DNA of 64,000 nucleotides from CAWIHK01 sp963835935 (lineage in GTDB: Bacteria; Bacteroidota; Ignavibacteria; UBA10030; CAVZMI01), in the NCBI GenBank assembly GCA_963835935.1, contig CAWIHK010000001.1:496001-560000 (forward strand), written 5' to 3'. Below the pieces are notes generated by a model. It saw only the letters and a program-made list of their open reading frames with translations. It searched no databases and was not told the DNA's origin. Of this stretch, positions 1-8,379 are shown one piece after another. Within the stretch, counting starts at the first letter, position 1. The number at the start of each line of letters is the position of its first letter. The position numbers and the translations under genes are program-made.

Positions 1-1644
1 GGGATCGAGATCAAAGTTCTGAATGAAGGCGGCGGGCGAATTGTGAAACTCGTTAATGAATTGACTGCACAAACAGCATTTCTCCAAACTGTATACAGGC
101 ATGATAAAGAATTTTGTGAAAAGATCGACACACTCAGTGCTGCGAAAATTATCAGCGCAAATTCAACGAGAGGCCGTGTTGCGAAAGGGGCGAGGATCGT
201 TCATTCGGGGACGATCTCCAACGTCAACATCGGTCCGTCAACGTATATTCATGGAGCAGCGAAGCTCGATCGTGGAACGATATTAAGTTGTCAGGAAAAT
301 CCAACAGAGATTGGAGACGGAGTACAATGCGTCGATTTCATAATCGCTGAAGGAGCTAAAGTTTTAAGCGGTGCAATACTGGATAAAGTTTACGTCGGAC
401 AGGGAGCGAAGATAGCGAAACAATTCTCGGCAGAGAACTCACTATTCTTTGCAAACTGTGAAGGATATCACGGTGAAGCGGTATCGTTGTTCGCTGGTCC
501 GTATACCGTCACACATCACAAATCGACTTTATTGATCGCGGACCTTTGTTCCTTCTTCAATGCAGGATCAGGGACGAATCAAAGTAATCACATGTATAAA
601 CTAGGCCCGTTGCATCAGGGAATATTTGAAAGAGGATGTAAAACCGGTTCGTTCGCTTATTGTCTTCATGATACACACGTCGGTGCTTTCAGTGTTATCG
701 TTGGAAAACACAACTTGAACATCAACACGCCGAATCTTCCGTTTTCACTAATCCGTGAGAAGGATGGAGTATCTAAAATTAATCCGGGTGTCATGTTGCA
801 GTTTGTGGGATTAGTTCGTGATGGAGATAAATGGCCGGAGCGTGATAATCGAAAAACAGAAAACAAACGAGATATAATTGTTTTCGATATTTTTTCACCT
901 TACACGGTAGAAAAAATGCGCAGAGGCCGGACTGAACTTCTTGCACTAAATAAAATAATCCGGGATGAAAAGGTTCCGATTCTTTACAACGGTATTCAAG
1001 TAGCCGGAACTGCGATCACGCAAGGAATAAAAAATTATTCAAACGCGATTACTAGGTATGTATTAGGAAAAGTTATTGAACGTATTCAGACAGCGTTGTC
1101 CGGAAAGAAGAAATGGGAGGAAGTAATTGCAACGCTGAAACCGGAATATATTCTGAAAGTGCCAACGGAATGGACAGACATTGCCGGGCTTATCGCTCCT
1201 TGTGAATTGATGAGAAAACTGCAGGACGATGTTAAAAACGGTAAGGTATCATCATACGAAGATTTGATTGAATGTTTCCAATCGATCTATCATAATTATC
1301 GTAACTATGAATGGGAATATATTTGTGACTTGTTTACGAAAGAATTCGGTTTTGTTATTGACAAACTTCAAAAATCCGATTTTCTCGGTTTGATAGACGT
1401 ATGGAAAAATGCGTCTACAGTTTTGGCAAAACAAATTCTCGAAGACTCGAAAAAAGAATTCAATGCTACAGCCAAAATAGGTTATGGATTAGACGGAACA
1501 AAAGATGATATGGAAAATGATTTTACGAGAGTTCGCGGTTCAGCTCATATGAATGAAATTTTCCGGCGGCTTGAAGGTGAAGTAAGCCAAATTAACGACC
1601 GATATTTTTTGTTAAAAGAAATGGTAAAAACTACACCTGAGTGA
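1..1644 (+). CDS. DUF4954-like left-handed beta-helix protein, 5' end outside window
   Basis: The frame is open from base 1, so the gene starts before the window; the first in-window start-like codon is a GTG at 43, but the residues before it read on smoothly (IEIKVLNEGGGR). About 548 residues are visible. The first half has the irregular hexapeptide pattern of left-handed beta-helix proteins (runs such as VHSGTISNVNIGPSTYIHGAAK), and the whole resembles the DUF4954/DUF6819 family common in Bacteroidota, some of which are annotated as nucleotidyltransferase-like or acyltransferase-like. The C-terminal third is helical and charged. No catalytic residue can be assigned from sequence alone. Family call is from memory of the motif order; function unknown. 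Confidence 0.65.
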   Translation, partial: GIEIKVLNEGGGRIVKLVNELTAQTAFLQTVYRHDKEFCEKIDTLSAAKIISANSTRGRVAKGARIVHSGTISNVNIGPSTYIHGAAKLDRGTILSCQENPTEIGDGVQCVDFIIAEGAKVLSGAILDKVYVGQGAKIAKQFSAENSLFFANCEGYHGEAVSLFAGPYTVTHHKSTLLIADLCSFFNAGSGTNQSNHMYKLGPLHQGIFERGCKTGSFAYCLHDTHVGAFSVIVGKHNLNINTPNLPFSLIREKDGVSKINPGVMLQFVGLVRDGDKWPERDNRKTENKRDIIVFDIFSPYTVEKMRRGRTELLALNKIIRDEKVPILYNGIQVAGTAITQGIKNYSNAITRYVLGKVIERIQTALSGKKKWEEVIATLKPEYILKVPTEWTDIAGLIAPCELMRKLQDDVKNGKVSSYEDLIECFQSIYHNYRNYEWEYICDLFTKEFGFVIDKLQKSDFLGLIDVWKNASTVLAKQILEDSKKEFNATAKIGYGLDGTKDDMENDFTRVRGSAHMNEIFRRLEGEVSQINDRYFLLKEMVKTTPE

Positions 1645-1998
1645 CGAATTAAAATTTTCTTCGAAAGTTTTGAAAACCACTCAATGTGACCATTCGTCAT
1701 AAACAACATTGCCCATAATTTTATTCTCAGAACAGCAGATTTATTGTTCCAAACAATTCCAGAGATCATTTGTAATAAAGAAATAGCATTAGATTTTACG
1801 ATTGACCGGAAACGCTGGTAAAAAATACCGACTAACACCCGTTCGAAAGCATGCTCTCGAACGTTTTCCGACAATTTAAAAAACGGCTAAAATAAGTTGA
1901 TTTCTCGTCATCCTCCTGAAAAAGGTACGACTTCATAATTCCGGTCGAATTTACTAACCATAATTTTTATAATTATGCAGATTAAAATAGGAAAGCAA
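1645..1998. other. 354-bp gap with no supported gene
   Basis: AT-rich spacer between the beta-helix gene and a small secreted protein gene. A 109-codon reverse-strand frame runs through it and into the end of the upstream gene, but it has no Shine-Dalgarno site, no recognisable domain and low-complexity composition, so it is not called. No hairpin followed by a T-run was seen. Confidence 0.5.
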
Positions 1999-2463
1999 AT
2001 GCTCCTAAAGGCTGTTATTATTTTCTCTGTCGGTTTATCTGTTTGTTCAGCACAAACAGATTCGATGTTTGTGCAGTTCGTCGATGGAACAGTCCGGGGA
2101 TATGCAATTTCGGATATAAAAGAATTAGCATTCCCTGACGGTATGACGTCTGTGAAGGAGCAATTTCTTATGGCGCATGTTATCGAGAATTTCACGCTCC
2201 GGCAAAATTATCCAAACCCGTTCAATCCAACAACAACCATTCAGTATGAAATTCCAAAAACAGGATCGGTCGATGTCGCAATCTTCGACATCCAAGGGCG
2301 TTTGGTCCGAAGTCTCGAGCATACCTGTAAGCAGGCAGGAACGCACTCCGTTGTGTGGGATGGAAAGAATAATTCAGAAGGTTCGATTTCGAGCGGGACA
2401 TATTTTTGCCGGGTAAGTTTCGAAAATAAAATTCTAGTTACAAAACTTGTGTTAATCAAATAA
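1999..2463 (+). CDS. small secreted protein with T9SS type A sorting domain
   Basis: The ATG at 1999 is preferred over the in-frame ATG at 1975 because it follows AGGAAAG at short distance and starts directly with a signal peptide (MLLKAVIIFSVGLSVCSAQ). The mature part has a short linker (residues about 20-55) and then a complete Por-type C-terminal sorting domain: LRQNYPNPFNPTTTIQYEI, a FlgD-like beta sandwich (VDVAIFDIQGRLVRSL) and the final SGTYFCRVSFENK strand. The domain directs export by the type IX system and attachment to the cell surface. There is almost no cargo, about 35 residues, which is unusual. It sits upstream of a second secreted gene with a 25-bp gap. Confidence 0.8.
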   Translation: MLLKAVIIFSVGLSVCSAQTDSMFVQFVDGTVRGYAISDIKELAFPDGMTSVKEQFLMAHVIENFTLRQNYPNPFNPTTTIQYEIPKTGSVDVAIFDIQGRLVRSLEHTCKQAGTHSVVWDGKNNSEGSISSGTYFCRVSFENKILVTKLVLIK

Positions 2464-2488
2464 ATTTTTTATTTCGAGGATAATTAAG

Positions 2489-3079
2489 ATGAAATACATC
2501 TGTACCTTCGTGATGGTTTTTATTATTTTAAACCTGTTTTCGTTTTCGCAATCCAAAATGATTATCAATAAATACAACGGTTTGTCGGATACGCTGTCAC
2601 TTTCCGACATAAATAATATCACCTTTGTTTCAAACTTAATTAAAAATGGCGACTTCAATAGCTCATTGGACGGTTGGTCGGTGATTGGACAGGGAACGAA
2701 TCCCTATCATCCTGAAGATCCCGGCAGAGCTGATTTTGCAGTGTCGAACGGAGTTCTTTCAATCGATATTAAAAATCAGGGCACATGGGAATATTCAATC
2801 ATGCTTTATCAAAGCGTTCTTTTCGAAAAAGGTGCGACGTATACCGTTTCATTCGATGCTATGGCCGACTCCTCAATGCAAATCATATCCAACATTACCC
2901 AGGATGTGACTTATAAAAATTATTCGGGAGATAAAACATTTCAGTTGACGACAGTGATGTCGAGTAATACATATCAATTTACCATGACGGATAGCGGTGC
3001 GACTTTATTTCAATTTTGTCTCGGCAATATGGGAATCAGAAAAATATACATAGACAATATTGTGATCAAAAAATCTTAA
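2489..3079 (+). CDS. secreted protein with CBM4/9-like carbohydrate-binding domain
   Basis: 196 residues. An N-terminal signal peptide (residues 1-20, ending FSFSQS) is followed by a short region and a beta-sandwich of the CBM4/CBM9 type (about residues 50-195): the opening LIKNGDFNSSLDGW, a central AVSNGVLSIDI and the closing strand IYIDNIVIKKS are diagnostic of that fold. It probably binds polysaccharide at the cell surface. It has no sorting domain of its own; the next gene, in another frame 32 bp downstream, encodes just such a domain without a signal peptide. The two may be halves of one original protein or may have become separate genes. An AGGATAATTAAG stretch serves as ribosome-binding region. 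Confidence 0.7.
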   Translation: MKYICTFVMVFIILNLFSFSQSKMIINKYNGLSDTLSLSDINNITFVSNLIKNGDFNSSLDGWSVIGQGTNPYHPEDPGRADFAVSNGVLSIDIKNQGTWEYSIMLYQSVLFEKGATYTVSFDAMADSSMQIISNITQDVTYKNYSGDKTFQLTTVMSSNTYQFTMTDSGATLFQFCLGNMGIRKIYIDNIVIKKS

Positions 3080-3111
3080 TACATGACAGAAATATGAGAG
3101 GAGATGAATCG

Positions 3112-3453
3112 ATGCCAGAGGTGCTTCCATTTATTGATGAAAAGGTTAAGACAGTAAACCGAAATTATCGGCTTTTTCAAAATATTCCAAATCCGGTGAA
3201 TGTTAAAGTTCCTTGTCCTTATGGACTAATTTCATCAACATTGATCGTGTTCGAACTGCCCCAATCCGAATTTGTTACGTTGAAGATTTACAATGTAGAC
3301 GGAACAGAAGTCGCAACTATTTTAGCGGCTGAGTGCCAAGCCGGGACGCATGCTTATCGATGGAATGCTGCAGGGCAACCTGATGGCTTATATTATTACA
3401 GGTTGCAGGCAGGCGCTTTTGTGGAAACGAAATCGTTTATATTGTTGAGTTAA
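3112..3453 (+). CDS. stand-alone, degenerate T9SS sorting-domain protein without signal peptide
   Basis: The ATG at 3112 follows AGAGGAGAT by about seven bases and is chosen over ATGs at 3094 and 3016. The 113-residue product is essentially one Por C-terminal domain: YRLFQNIPNPVN replaces the usual LxQNYPNPFNPST, about 12 extra residues follow, then LIVFELPQSEFVTLKIYNVDGTEV, a GTHAYRWNA motif and YYYRLQAGAFVETKSFILL. No export signal is present, so as a separate product it should stay in the cytoplasm. It may be the detached end of the preceding CBM protein after a frameshift. The stop codon overlaps that of the convergent AraC gene by four bases (TTAA). Confidence 0.6.
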   Translation: MPEVLPFIDEKVKTVNRNYRLFQNIPNPVNVKVPCPYGLISSTLIVFELPQSEFVTLKIYNVDGTEVATILAAECQAGTHAYRWNAAGQPDGLYYYRLQAGAFVETKSFILLS

Positions 3454-4583
3454 ATTAATTCTCTCCGTCCATGAAGCTGTCGATACTGGCTTGGTGTCAT
3501 GCCGACAACTTTTTTGAATGCTATATTGAATGAAGATTTTGAGTTAAAGCCGACTTCATACAAAATCTGTAAGACAGTCTTGTTTGCGTGTACCGGATCG
3601 TTAAATAATTGTTTAGCCGCTTCGATCCGATGCTGGTTCATAAAGTCGAAGAAGTTTTTATGATAATATTCATTGATAACTTGAGAAAGAAATCGCGGCG
3701 GGATTGATAATTCATCCGATAATTCTTTTAATGTTATCGTAGGATTCAAGTACGGCTTTTTGGTCTCCATGTAAGAAGCCAGCAGCATTGAATAAGTATC
3801 TGCATCGGTTCGATTTAACTTTGAAGTAGAATATTTTGGTTTCTCTTCAACGCCGGAAAAAAGTTCGGGTTGAAGGAGGCCTTTGTAAAAAATTAAGTTA
3901 AGGAAAATAAAAAAAGCTAAATTGTTAATGAACTGCAGTGTTACAGAAGGATTAGAGAAAAGAATAACTTGCAGGAAGAACAAAATACTTGTGCACCACG
4001 ATAGTAGATATCCGTAGAGAAAAAAAGTAAGCCATGACAGGTTTATACTGGCGATAGATGAACATTCTTGTTTTATTATTTTGCGGTATCTTCTGATGAG
4101 AATGAGAGACCAAATGCAGTATGCAGCGATCTGGACGAAAAAAAGAAGCGTAAAAATAAGATAAAAATAATAGTTCTTGAAAAAGCCATGTTCGATGAGT
4201 ATTCGTTTCGTCTCGTTTGAATGGATATGAAAAGTTAGGATGAAGAATATAGCAACGATGAATAAAGGGAGAAGATGAACAAGCTGGCTTTTTGTAAACC
4301 TATAATTTGAAAAAGCTAAAGATTTTGTGTACAGGAATAGTGAAGGCGAAATGAGAAAATAAAATGGAGTCCCGATAAAATATAAATATGGAACGGAGGA
4401 TGCGAAATATTCCTGATGGTATCGGCAGAGAAGATGGAAAGATACGAGTGCCTGTGAGAGAAGAAAAACCGCAAGGAAAATGTTTGCCGGTTTCCGATTT
4501 CTCCGTTGCACCAGGAAAATGCTAAAAATTGAGCACTGAAATATTACCAGGATATTTATAATATCTAAGAAATTGGTGTCCAT
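3450..4583 (-). CDS. membrane-anchored AraC-family transcriptional regulator
   Basis: 377 residues. The first 230 or so hold about seven hydrophobic segments (for example residues 8-23, 60-84, 102-118, 139-162 and 180-225). The C-terminal 100 residues form an AraC/XylS DNA-binding domain with two helix-turn-helix units: ITLKELSDELSIPPRFLSQVINEYY and TVLQILYEVGFNSKSSFNIAFKKVVGMTPSQYR. This layout is widespread in Bacteroidota-group genomes and couples a membrane sensor directly to DNA binding. The signal sensed and the targets are unknown. It converges on the T9SS genes, and its 5' region faces the cold-shock gene. Confidence 0.85.
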   Translation of the reverse strand: MDTNFLDIINILVIFQCSIFSIFLVQRRNRKPANIFLAVFLLSQALVSFHLLCRYHQEYFASSVPYLYFIGTPFYFLISPSLFLYTKSLAFSNYRFTKSQLVHLLPLFIVAIFFILTFHIHSNETKRILIEHGFFKNYYFYLIFTLLFFVQIAAYCIWSLILIRRYRKIIKQECSSIASINLSWLTFFLYGYLLSWCTSILFFLQVILFSNPSVTLQFINNLAFFIFLNLIFYKGLLQPELFSGVEEKPKYSTSKLNRTDADTYSMLLASYMETKKPYLNPTITLKELSDELSIPPRFLSQVINEYYHKNFFDFMNQHRIEAAKQLFNDPVHANKTVLQILYEVGFNSKSSFNIAFKKVVGMTPSQYRQLHGRRELI

Positions 4584-4921
4584 ACTTCCAATTATAATAA
4601 TAGAAATGGTATACTAATGCCAAATATTTACGTTCTTTTCAAGAAGTATTTAAATTTTAGTAAAAAAAGCTTGCTATTTGTATTGATAAGAGGTAAATTA
4701 ACACTGCAAAGAACAGTACACCGTTTTTGCGCTTTTGAGATCGTGCTGATGGACCGAGTTCAACCCCCTAAGGTGAATGTCGCCACCAAGATAATCAAGG
4801 CAAAAGGCAATTAATGTTTTTTTTGCTACGATTTTGCGTTTCAGAGCATGCCCAAAGAAAATTGGGACGGGGTACACCATTTCCCAGGTAGCGGGAAGAA
4901 CAAATTGAAAGGATGCGTTCC
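4584..4921. other. 338-bp gap, probable long 5' leader of the cold-shock gene
   Basis: This divergent intergenic stretch lies between the AraC gene and the csp gene. Cold-shock genes often have long structured 5' untranslated leaders, and the half next to csp (about 4740-4920) is noticeably more GC-rich than the AT-rich half next to the regulator, which fits. A 65-codon forward frame (4617-4814) has no ribosome site and no domain and is not called. I could not identify the promoter or a specific leader fold by eye. Confidence 0.4.
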
Positions 4922-5122
4922 ATGGAAAAAGGAACCGTCAAATGGTTTAATTCGGCTAAAGGTTTTGGCTTCATTTCACGTAAAGATGGCGAAGATGTAT
5001 TCGTCCATTTTAAAGCAATCGTTGGCGATGGCTATCGCAATCTCAACGAAGGCGATACGGTAGAATTCGAAGTCGAACGTGGTCCGAAAGGCCTCCAGGC
5101 AGCTAAGGTTTCAAAAGTCTAA
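4922..5122 (+). CDS. cold-shock protein, CspA family
   Basis: 66 residues, start MEKGTVKWFN, chosen because AAAGGA lies nine bases upstream; an in-frame ATG at 4913 is too close to that site. It is a single cold-shock domain with both RNA-binding motifs, KGFGFI (RNP1) and VFVHF (RNP2), and the ending GLQAAKVSKV. The family binds single-stranded RNA and DNA and melts structure in mRNA. The gene stands alone, with a strong terminator 21 bp after the stop. Confidence 0.95.
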   Translation: MEKGTVKWFNSAKGFGFISRKDGEDVFVHFKAIVGDGYRNLNEGDTVEFEVERGPKGLQAAKVSKV

Positions 5123-5143
5123 CTGATTTTGAATCTTTGCGAC

Positions 5144-5177
5144 AAACGCCCCATCATTGATGGGGCGTTTTCGTTTC
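5144..5177. terminator. bidirectional rho-independent terminator
   Basis: Perfect 10-bp stem AAACGCCCCA / TGGGGCGTTT with loop TCATTGA, followed by TCGTTTCT. It lies between the convergent csp and P-type ATPase genes and can serve both, since the A-run on the left becomes a T-run on the other strand. Confidence 0.85.
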
Positions 5178-5195
5178 TACTCGTATATCTTACAA

Positions 5196-7823
5196 TCAAA
5201 TCCAGTTTTTTCGCAATAATATTGATTTGACGGTTTGTGTGAGAATTACATAGCAAACCAATGTCATAAATAGAATTGGCCAGTATAAAATCGGAAGGCC
5301 CGTGAATCCCAACGACGATGCTAAAGCAGAATGTGGAAGCCACATCCCGACAGCCATGATGATCCCGGAAGTAAGCATAAGTGGAACGCTCGGAATACTT
5401 TGAAGAAATGGAATCTTGTTGGTCCGAATGATATGGATAATCAACGTCTGCGTCATAAGCGACTCGACGAACCAACCTGTTTGAAAAAGTGAAGCACGCG
5501 AAGGATCCCAACAGCCGAACACATACAGCATCACAAAATAAGTTGTGTAATCGAAAACAGAACTGATGGGACCGATGAAGAGAATGAAGCGTCTGATCTC
5601 ATCCATTGACCAAGGCCGCGGATTAGCAATTTGTTCCGGGTCGACATTATCTGTTGGAATCGGAACCTGAGAAAAATCATAAAGTAAATTATTTGTCAAA
5701 ACTTGAATCGGCAGCATGGGGACAAACGGAAGAAATGCACTTGCCCCAAGGACGCTGAACATGTTTCCGAAATTTGAACTTGCACCCATGCGCACGTACT
5801 TGACGATATTGGCAAATACTTTCCGGCCTTCAAGAACTCCTTCTTCCAGAACCATGAGACTTTTTTCAAGAAGAATAACGTCAGCCGATTCTTTAGCAAT
5901 ATCGACGGCTGTATCTACGGAAATCCCGACATCCGCCACACGCAATGCCGGCGCATCGTTGATGCCGTCTCCCATAAATCCTACGACATGTCCTTTCAAT
6001 CGCAAAGCTTGTACAATCCGTTGCTTATGCGCGGGAGATAACCGCGCAAAAATGTTCGTGGTGACAACCGCTTCGGCAAGTTGTTCATCCGACATTTCTT
6101 CAATGTCAGATCCGACAAGAATCCGATCAGTCGATAATTCAACATCATGGCAAACTTTCCTTGTAACGAGGTCGTTGTCTCCTGTAAGAATTTTTACTGT
6201 CACACCATGTTTTTGAAGAACTGCAATTGCGGGTTTGGCGCTTTCCTTTGGCGGATCAAGGAATGCAACATATCCTCGCAGTACCAAATTCTGTTCATCG
6301 TCTTTTGAGTAAGCAGGCCGTTGTTCAAGATCTTTGTAAGCGACCGCGAGAACACGGAAGCCGTCGGAGCTTAAACGCTCGTATTCATCTCTCAAATCCT
6401 GGATGAGAATCGGATCCATCGGAAGAACGTCGCCTTCCAATTCAAATCTGATGCATCGACGGAAAATTTCTTCCGGAGCGCCTTTAGTCAGCAAGCGAGG
6501 TGATCCGTTCGGCATTTCAACGACTACCGACATCATCCGGCGAGAAAAATCGAATGGGATTTCATCAACTTTTTTATACTCATCAAGACTTCTTCGTTCA
6601 TTCACTTCATGGTGATCTAGAATCGCCCGATCAAGAACATTTTTTAATCCGGTTTGAAAATAACTGATAAGGTATGCATCAAGCAAAACGAGGTCGTCTT
6701 CTTTTCTAACGACATCGCAATGGTGTTCGAGGATAACATGGTCTAAAGTCAAGGTTCCGGTTTTATCGGTACAAAGTACATCCATTGCGCCGAAGTTTTG
6801 GATGGAATTCAATCTTTTGACTATAACTTTTTTTTTCGACATTGAAATGGCACCGCGTGAAAGACTTACCGATACGATCATCGGGAGCATTTCCGGAGTG
6901 AGTCCGACGGCTACTGCGAGTGCAAAAAAGAAGGCTTCACCCCAATTGCCTTTTGTCAATCCGTTAATCAGGAAAACAAGAGGAACCATGATCATCATGA
7001 ATTGAATCATCAACCATGTAAATCGTTTTATTCCTTTGTCGAAACTTGTTTCTATTTGCTGTCCGACAATTGTGCCGGCCATACTGCCGAAGTACGTTTG
7101 TTGTCCGGTTGCGACTACGACTGCCGTTGCAGTTCCACTCTCTACACTTGTACCCAGGAAGCAAACGTTGGAAAATTCGAGAGGTGAAATGTTGCTTCGT
7201 GTTTCAGGAAAGTCATATTTTTCTATCGGCAGCGATTCGCCGGTGAGGCTCGCCTGAATTATAAATAAATCTTTGGAGGAAATAATTCGCAAATCCGCAG
7301 GGATCATATCTCCGGCAGAAAGTTTTACCATATCGCCCGGCACAAGATCTTTTAAAGGAACTTCTAGAGCCTGACCTTCTCGAATGACGGTTGCAGTCAC
7401 TTTAATCATGGCTTTAAGTTGTGCTGCTGCAGTGTCGGCTCGTGTTTCCTGGATAAATTTTAGAAGAACGCCGAGTACAACCATCAGGCACATTACTGTT
7501 CCCGCACGAACGTCGCCGGTTGCGAAAGAAATGGTTGCTAACACACCTAGCAGAATAACCAGAGGGTTGCGAAGTGAATGTAATAAACGCCAAATCCAAC
7601 CCTGATGAACTTCTTGGGCGACTTCGTTGTCTCCGTACGTTTGCCTGCGAAATTCCGATTCTGTCTCTGACAAACCTTGTTCAGAAGTTCCGAATTTATT
7701 GAGAACATCGCCGGTCGTCATTTTGGCCGCTTCGACCAATTCTTTCGAGACTTGAATTATGTGATTCAACTTTTTTGTGTTTGTCGAAACACGAGAAATT
7801 ATATTTATTAATGGTGAAGGCAT
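5196..7823 (-). CDS. mgtA: magnesium-transporting P-type ATPase (P-IIIB, MgtA-like)
   Basis: 875 residues, the usual MgtA/MgtB length. Visible P-type motifs are the actuator TGES (about 194-197), the membrane segment LTPEMLP with Glu311, phosphorylation site CTDKTGTLT (Asp353), KGAPEE of the nucleotide domain and the hinge GDGINDAPAL. The intact TM4 Glu and overall collinearity fit the P-IIIB group, which imports Mg2+ across the inner membrane. The N-terminus is longer than needed; an internal start near residue 35 (MTTGDVLNKFG) is possible. A 50-residue membrane protein gene lies 20 bp upstream and is probably co-transcribed. A second, more divergent P-IIIB paralogue lies at 41.4-43.9 kb. 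Confidence 0.9.
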   Translation of the reverse strand: MPSPLINIISRVSTNTKKLNHIIQVSKELVEAAKMTTGDVLNKFGTSEQGLSETESEFRRQTYGDNEVAQEVHQGWIWRLLHSLRNPLVILLGVLATISFATGDVRAGTVMCLMVVLGVLLKFIQETRADTAAAQLKAMIKVTATVIREGQALEVPLKDLVPGDMVKLSAGDMIPADLRIISSKDLFIIQASLTGESLPIEKYDFPETRSNISPLEFSNVCFLGTSVESGTATAVVVATGQQTYFGSMAGTIVGQQIETSFDKGIKRFTWLMIQFMMIMVPLVFLINGLTKGNWGEAFFFALAVAVGLTPEMLPMIVSVSLSRGAISMSKKKVIVKRLNSIQNFGAMDVLCTDKTGTLTLDHVILEHHCDVVRKEDDLVLLDAYLISYFQTGLKNVLDRAILDHHEVNERRSLDEYKKVDEIPFDFSRRMMSVVVEMPNGSPRLLTKGAPEEIFRRCIRFELEGDVLPMDPILIQDLRDEYERLSSDGFRVLAVAYKDLEQRPAYSKDDEQNLVLRGYVAFLDPPKESAKPAIAVLQKHGVTVKILTGDNDLVTRKVCHDVELSTDRILVGSDIEEMSDEQLAEAVVTTNIFARLSPAHKQRIVQALRLKGHVVGFMGDGINDAPALRVADVGISVDTAVDIAKESADVILLEKSLMVLEEGVLEGRKVFANIVKYVRMGASSNFGNMFSVLGASAFLPFVPMLPIQVLTNNLLYDFSQVPIPTDNVDPEQIANPRPWSMDEIRRFILFIGPISSVFDYTTYFVMLYVFGCWDPSRASLFQTGWFVESLMTQTLIIHIIRTNKIPFLQSIPSVPLMLTSGIIMAVGMWLPHSALASSLGFTGLPILYWPILFMTLVCYVILTQTVKSILLRKNWI

Positions 7824-7843
7824 AAAGACTCTCTTGGATTTAA

Positions 7844-7996
7844 CTAAACTTTTGTTTGTAAAAGAATTCCAATAACATGAATTGTATTCTTGGATTGTGC
7901 CATAGCAATGTACGTCAGGATGAGAGTAACGATTGTAAAAAATAGGAAGGGAATAAATGAAAAACGATTACGAATTGACAGGTTAATCGATTTCAC
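7844..7996 (-). CDS. small single-pass membrane protein upstream of mgtA
   Basis: GTG start with an excellent GGGAGG site eight bases upstream, read on the reverse strand; the frame can extend to another GTG at 8026, but that one lacks a ribosome site. The 50-residue product has a short basic N-terminus (VKSINLSIRNR), one long hydrophobic helix (about residues 12-33) and a short tail. The gap to mgtA is 20 bp, so the two are likely one operon. Small membrane proteins that modulate Mg2+ ATPases are known in enterobacteria (MgtR, MgtS), but there is no sequence similarity I can assert; a modulatory role is a guess from position. Confidence 0.55.
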   Translation of the reverse strand: MKSINLSIRNRFSFIPFLFFTIVTLILTYIAMAQSKNTIHVIGILLQTKV

Positions 7997-8325
7997 GTGG
8001 TCTGCCTCCCTTGGTTGATCGGTCACGTCGATTAAAACGAGGAGGTAAACCCGCGAGTCTGATCAAATATACAGCGGATCAACTCCGAAATACGGCTCTT
8101 CGTTCGGACGCGTAACGTACTCTCTTATTTGATTAGATGTTGTATGAAACAACATCATTGTAATGACTCGATTATTACTATCGGAGTCGTCCATCGAATT
8201 CCAGTGACTGTTAAACATGTATAACATTAGAAATATAATATTTGTCGGCTGGTCATGCAATAAAAAAAATAATTTTATCAATTTTTTTTAAAAAGATTTG
8301 TCTTAACATGAATGTGTCAAAAATA
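7997..8325. other. 329-bp spacer upstream of the mgtA unit
   Basis: AT-rich region between the mgtA operon start and the terminator of the downstream reverse-strand FKBP gene. It presumably holds the mgtA promoter. A 72-codon reverse frame (8063-8281) lacks a ribosome site and a domain. No Mg2+ riboswitch pattern could be recognised by eye. Confidence 0.4.
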
Positions 8326-8354
8326 AAAAAGGAGGATATGTTATCCTCCTTTTT
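8326..8354. terminator. rho-independent terminator of the FKBP lipoprotein gene
   Basis: Perfect 13-bp palindrome AAAAAGGAGGATA / TATCCTCCTTTTT around a 3-base loop, 26 bp beyond the reverse-strand stop codon. The terminal A and T runs allow action in either direction. Confidence 0.8.
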
Positions 8355-8379
8355 GAAATAATGATTTTTCAATTATAAT

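Noticed and set aside
1545..1874. 109-codon reverse-strand frame overlapping the end of the DUF4954-like gene
   Set aside because: No ribosome site, no family resemblance and partly antisense to a real gene.
4617..4814. 65-codon forward frame upstream of the cold-shock gene
   Set aside because: No Shine-Dalgarno site or domain; more likely part of the long csp leader.
5716..6216. 166-codon forward frame inside the reverse-strand mgtA
   Set aside because: Antisense of conserved P-type ATPase motifs.
8063..8281. 72-codon reverse frame between the mgtA unit and the FKBP gene
   Set aside because: AT-rich chance frame with no ribosome site and no hydrophobic or domain pattern that makes sense.
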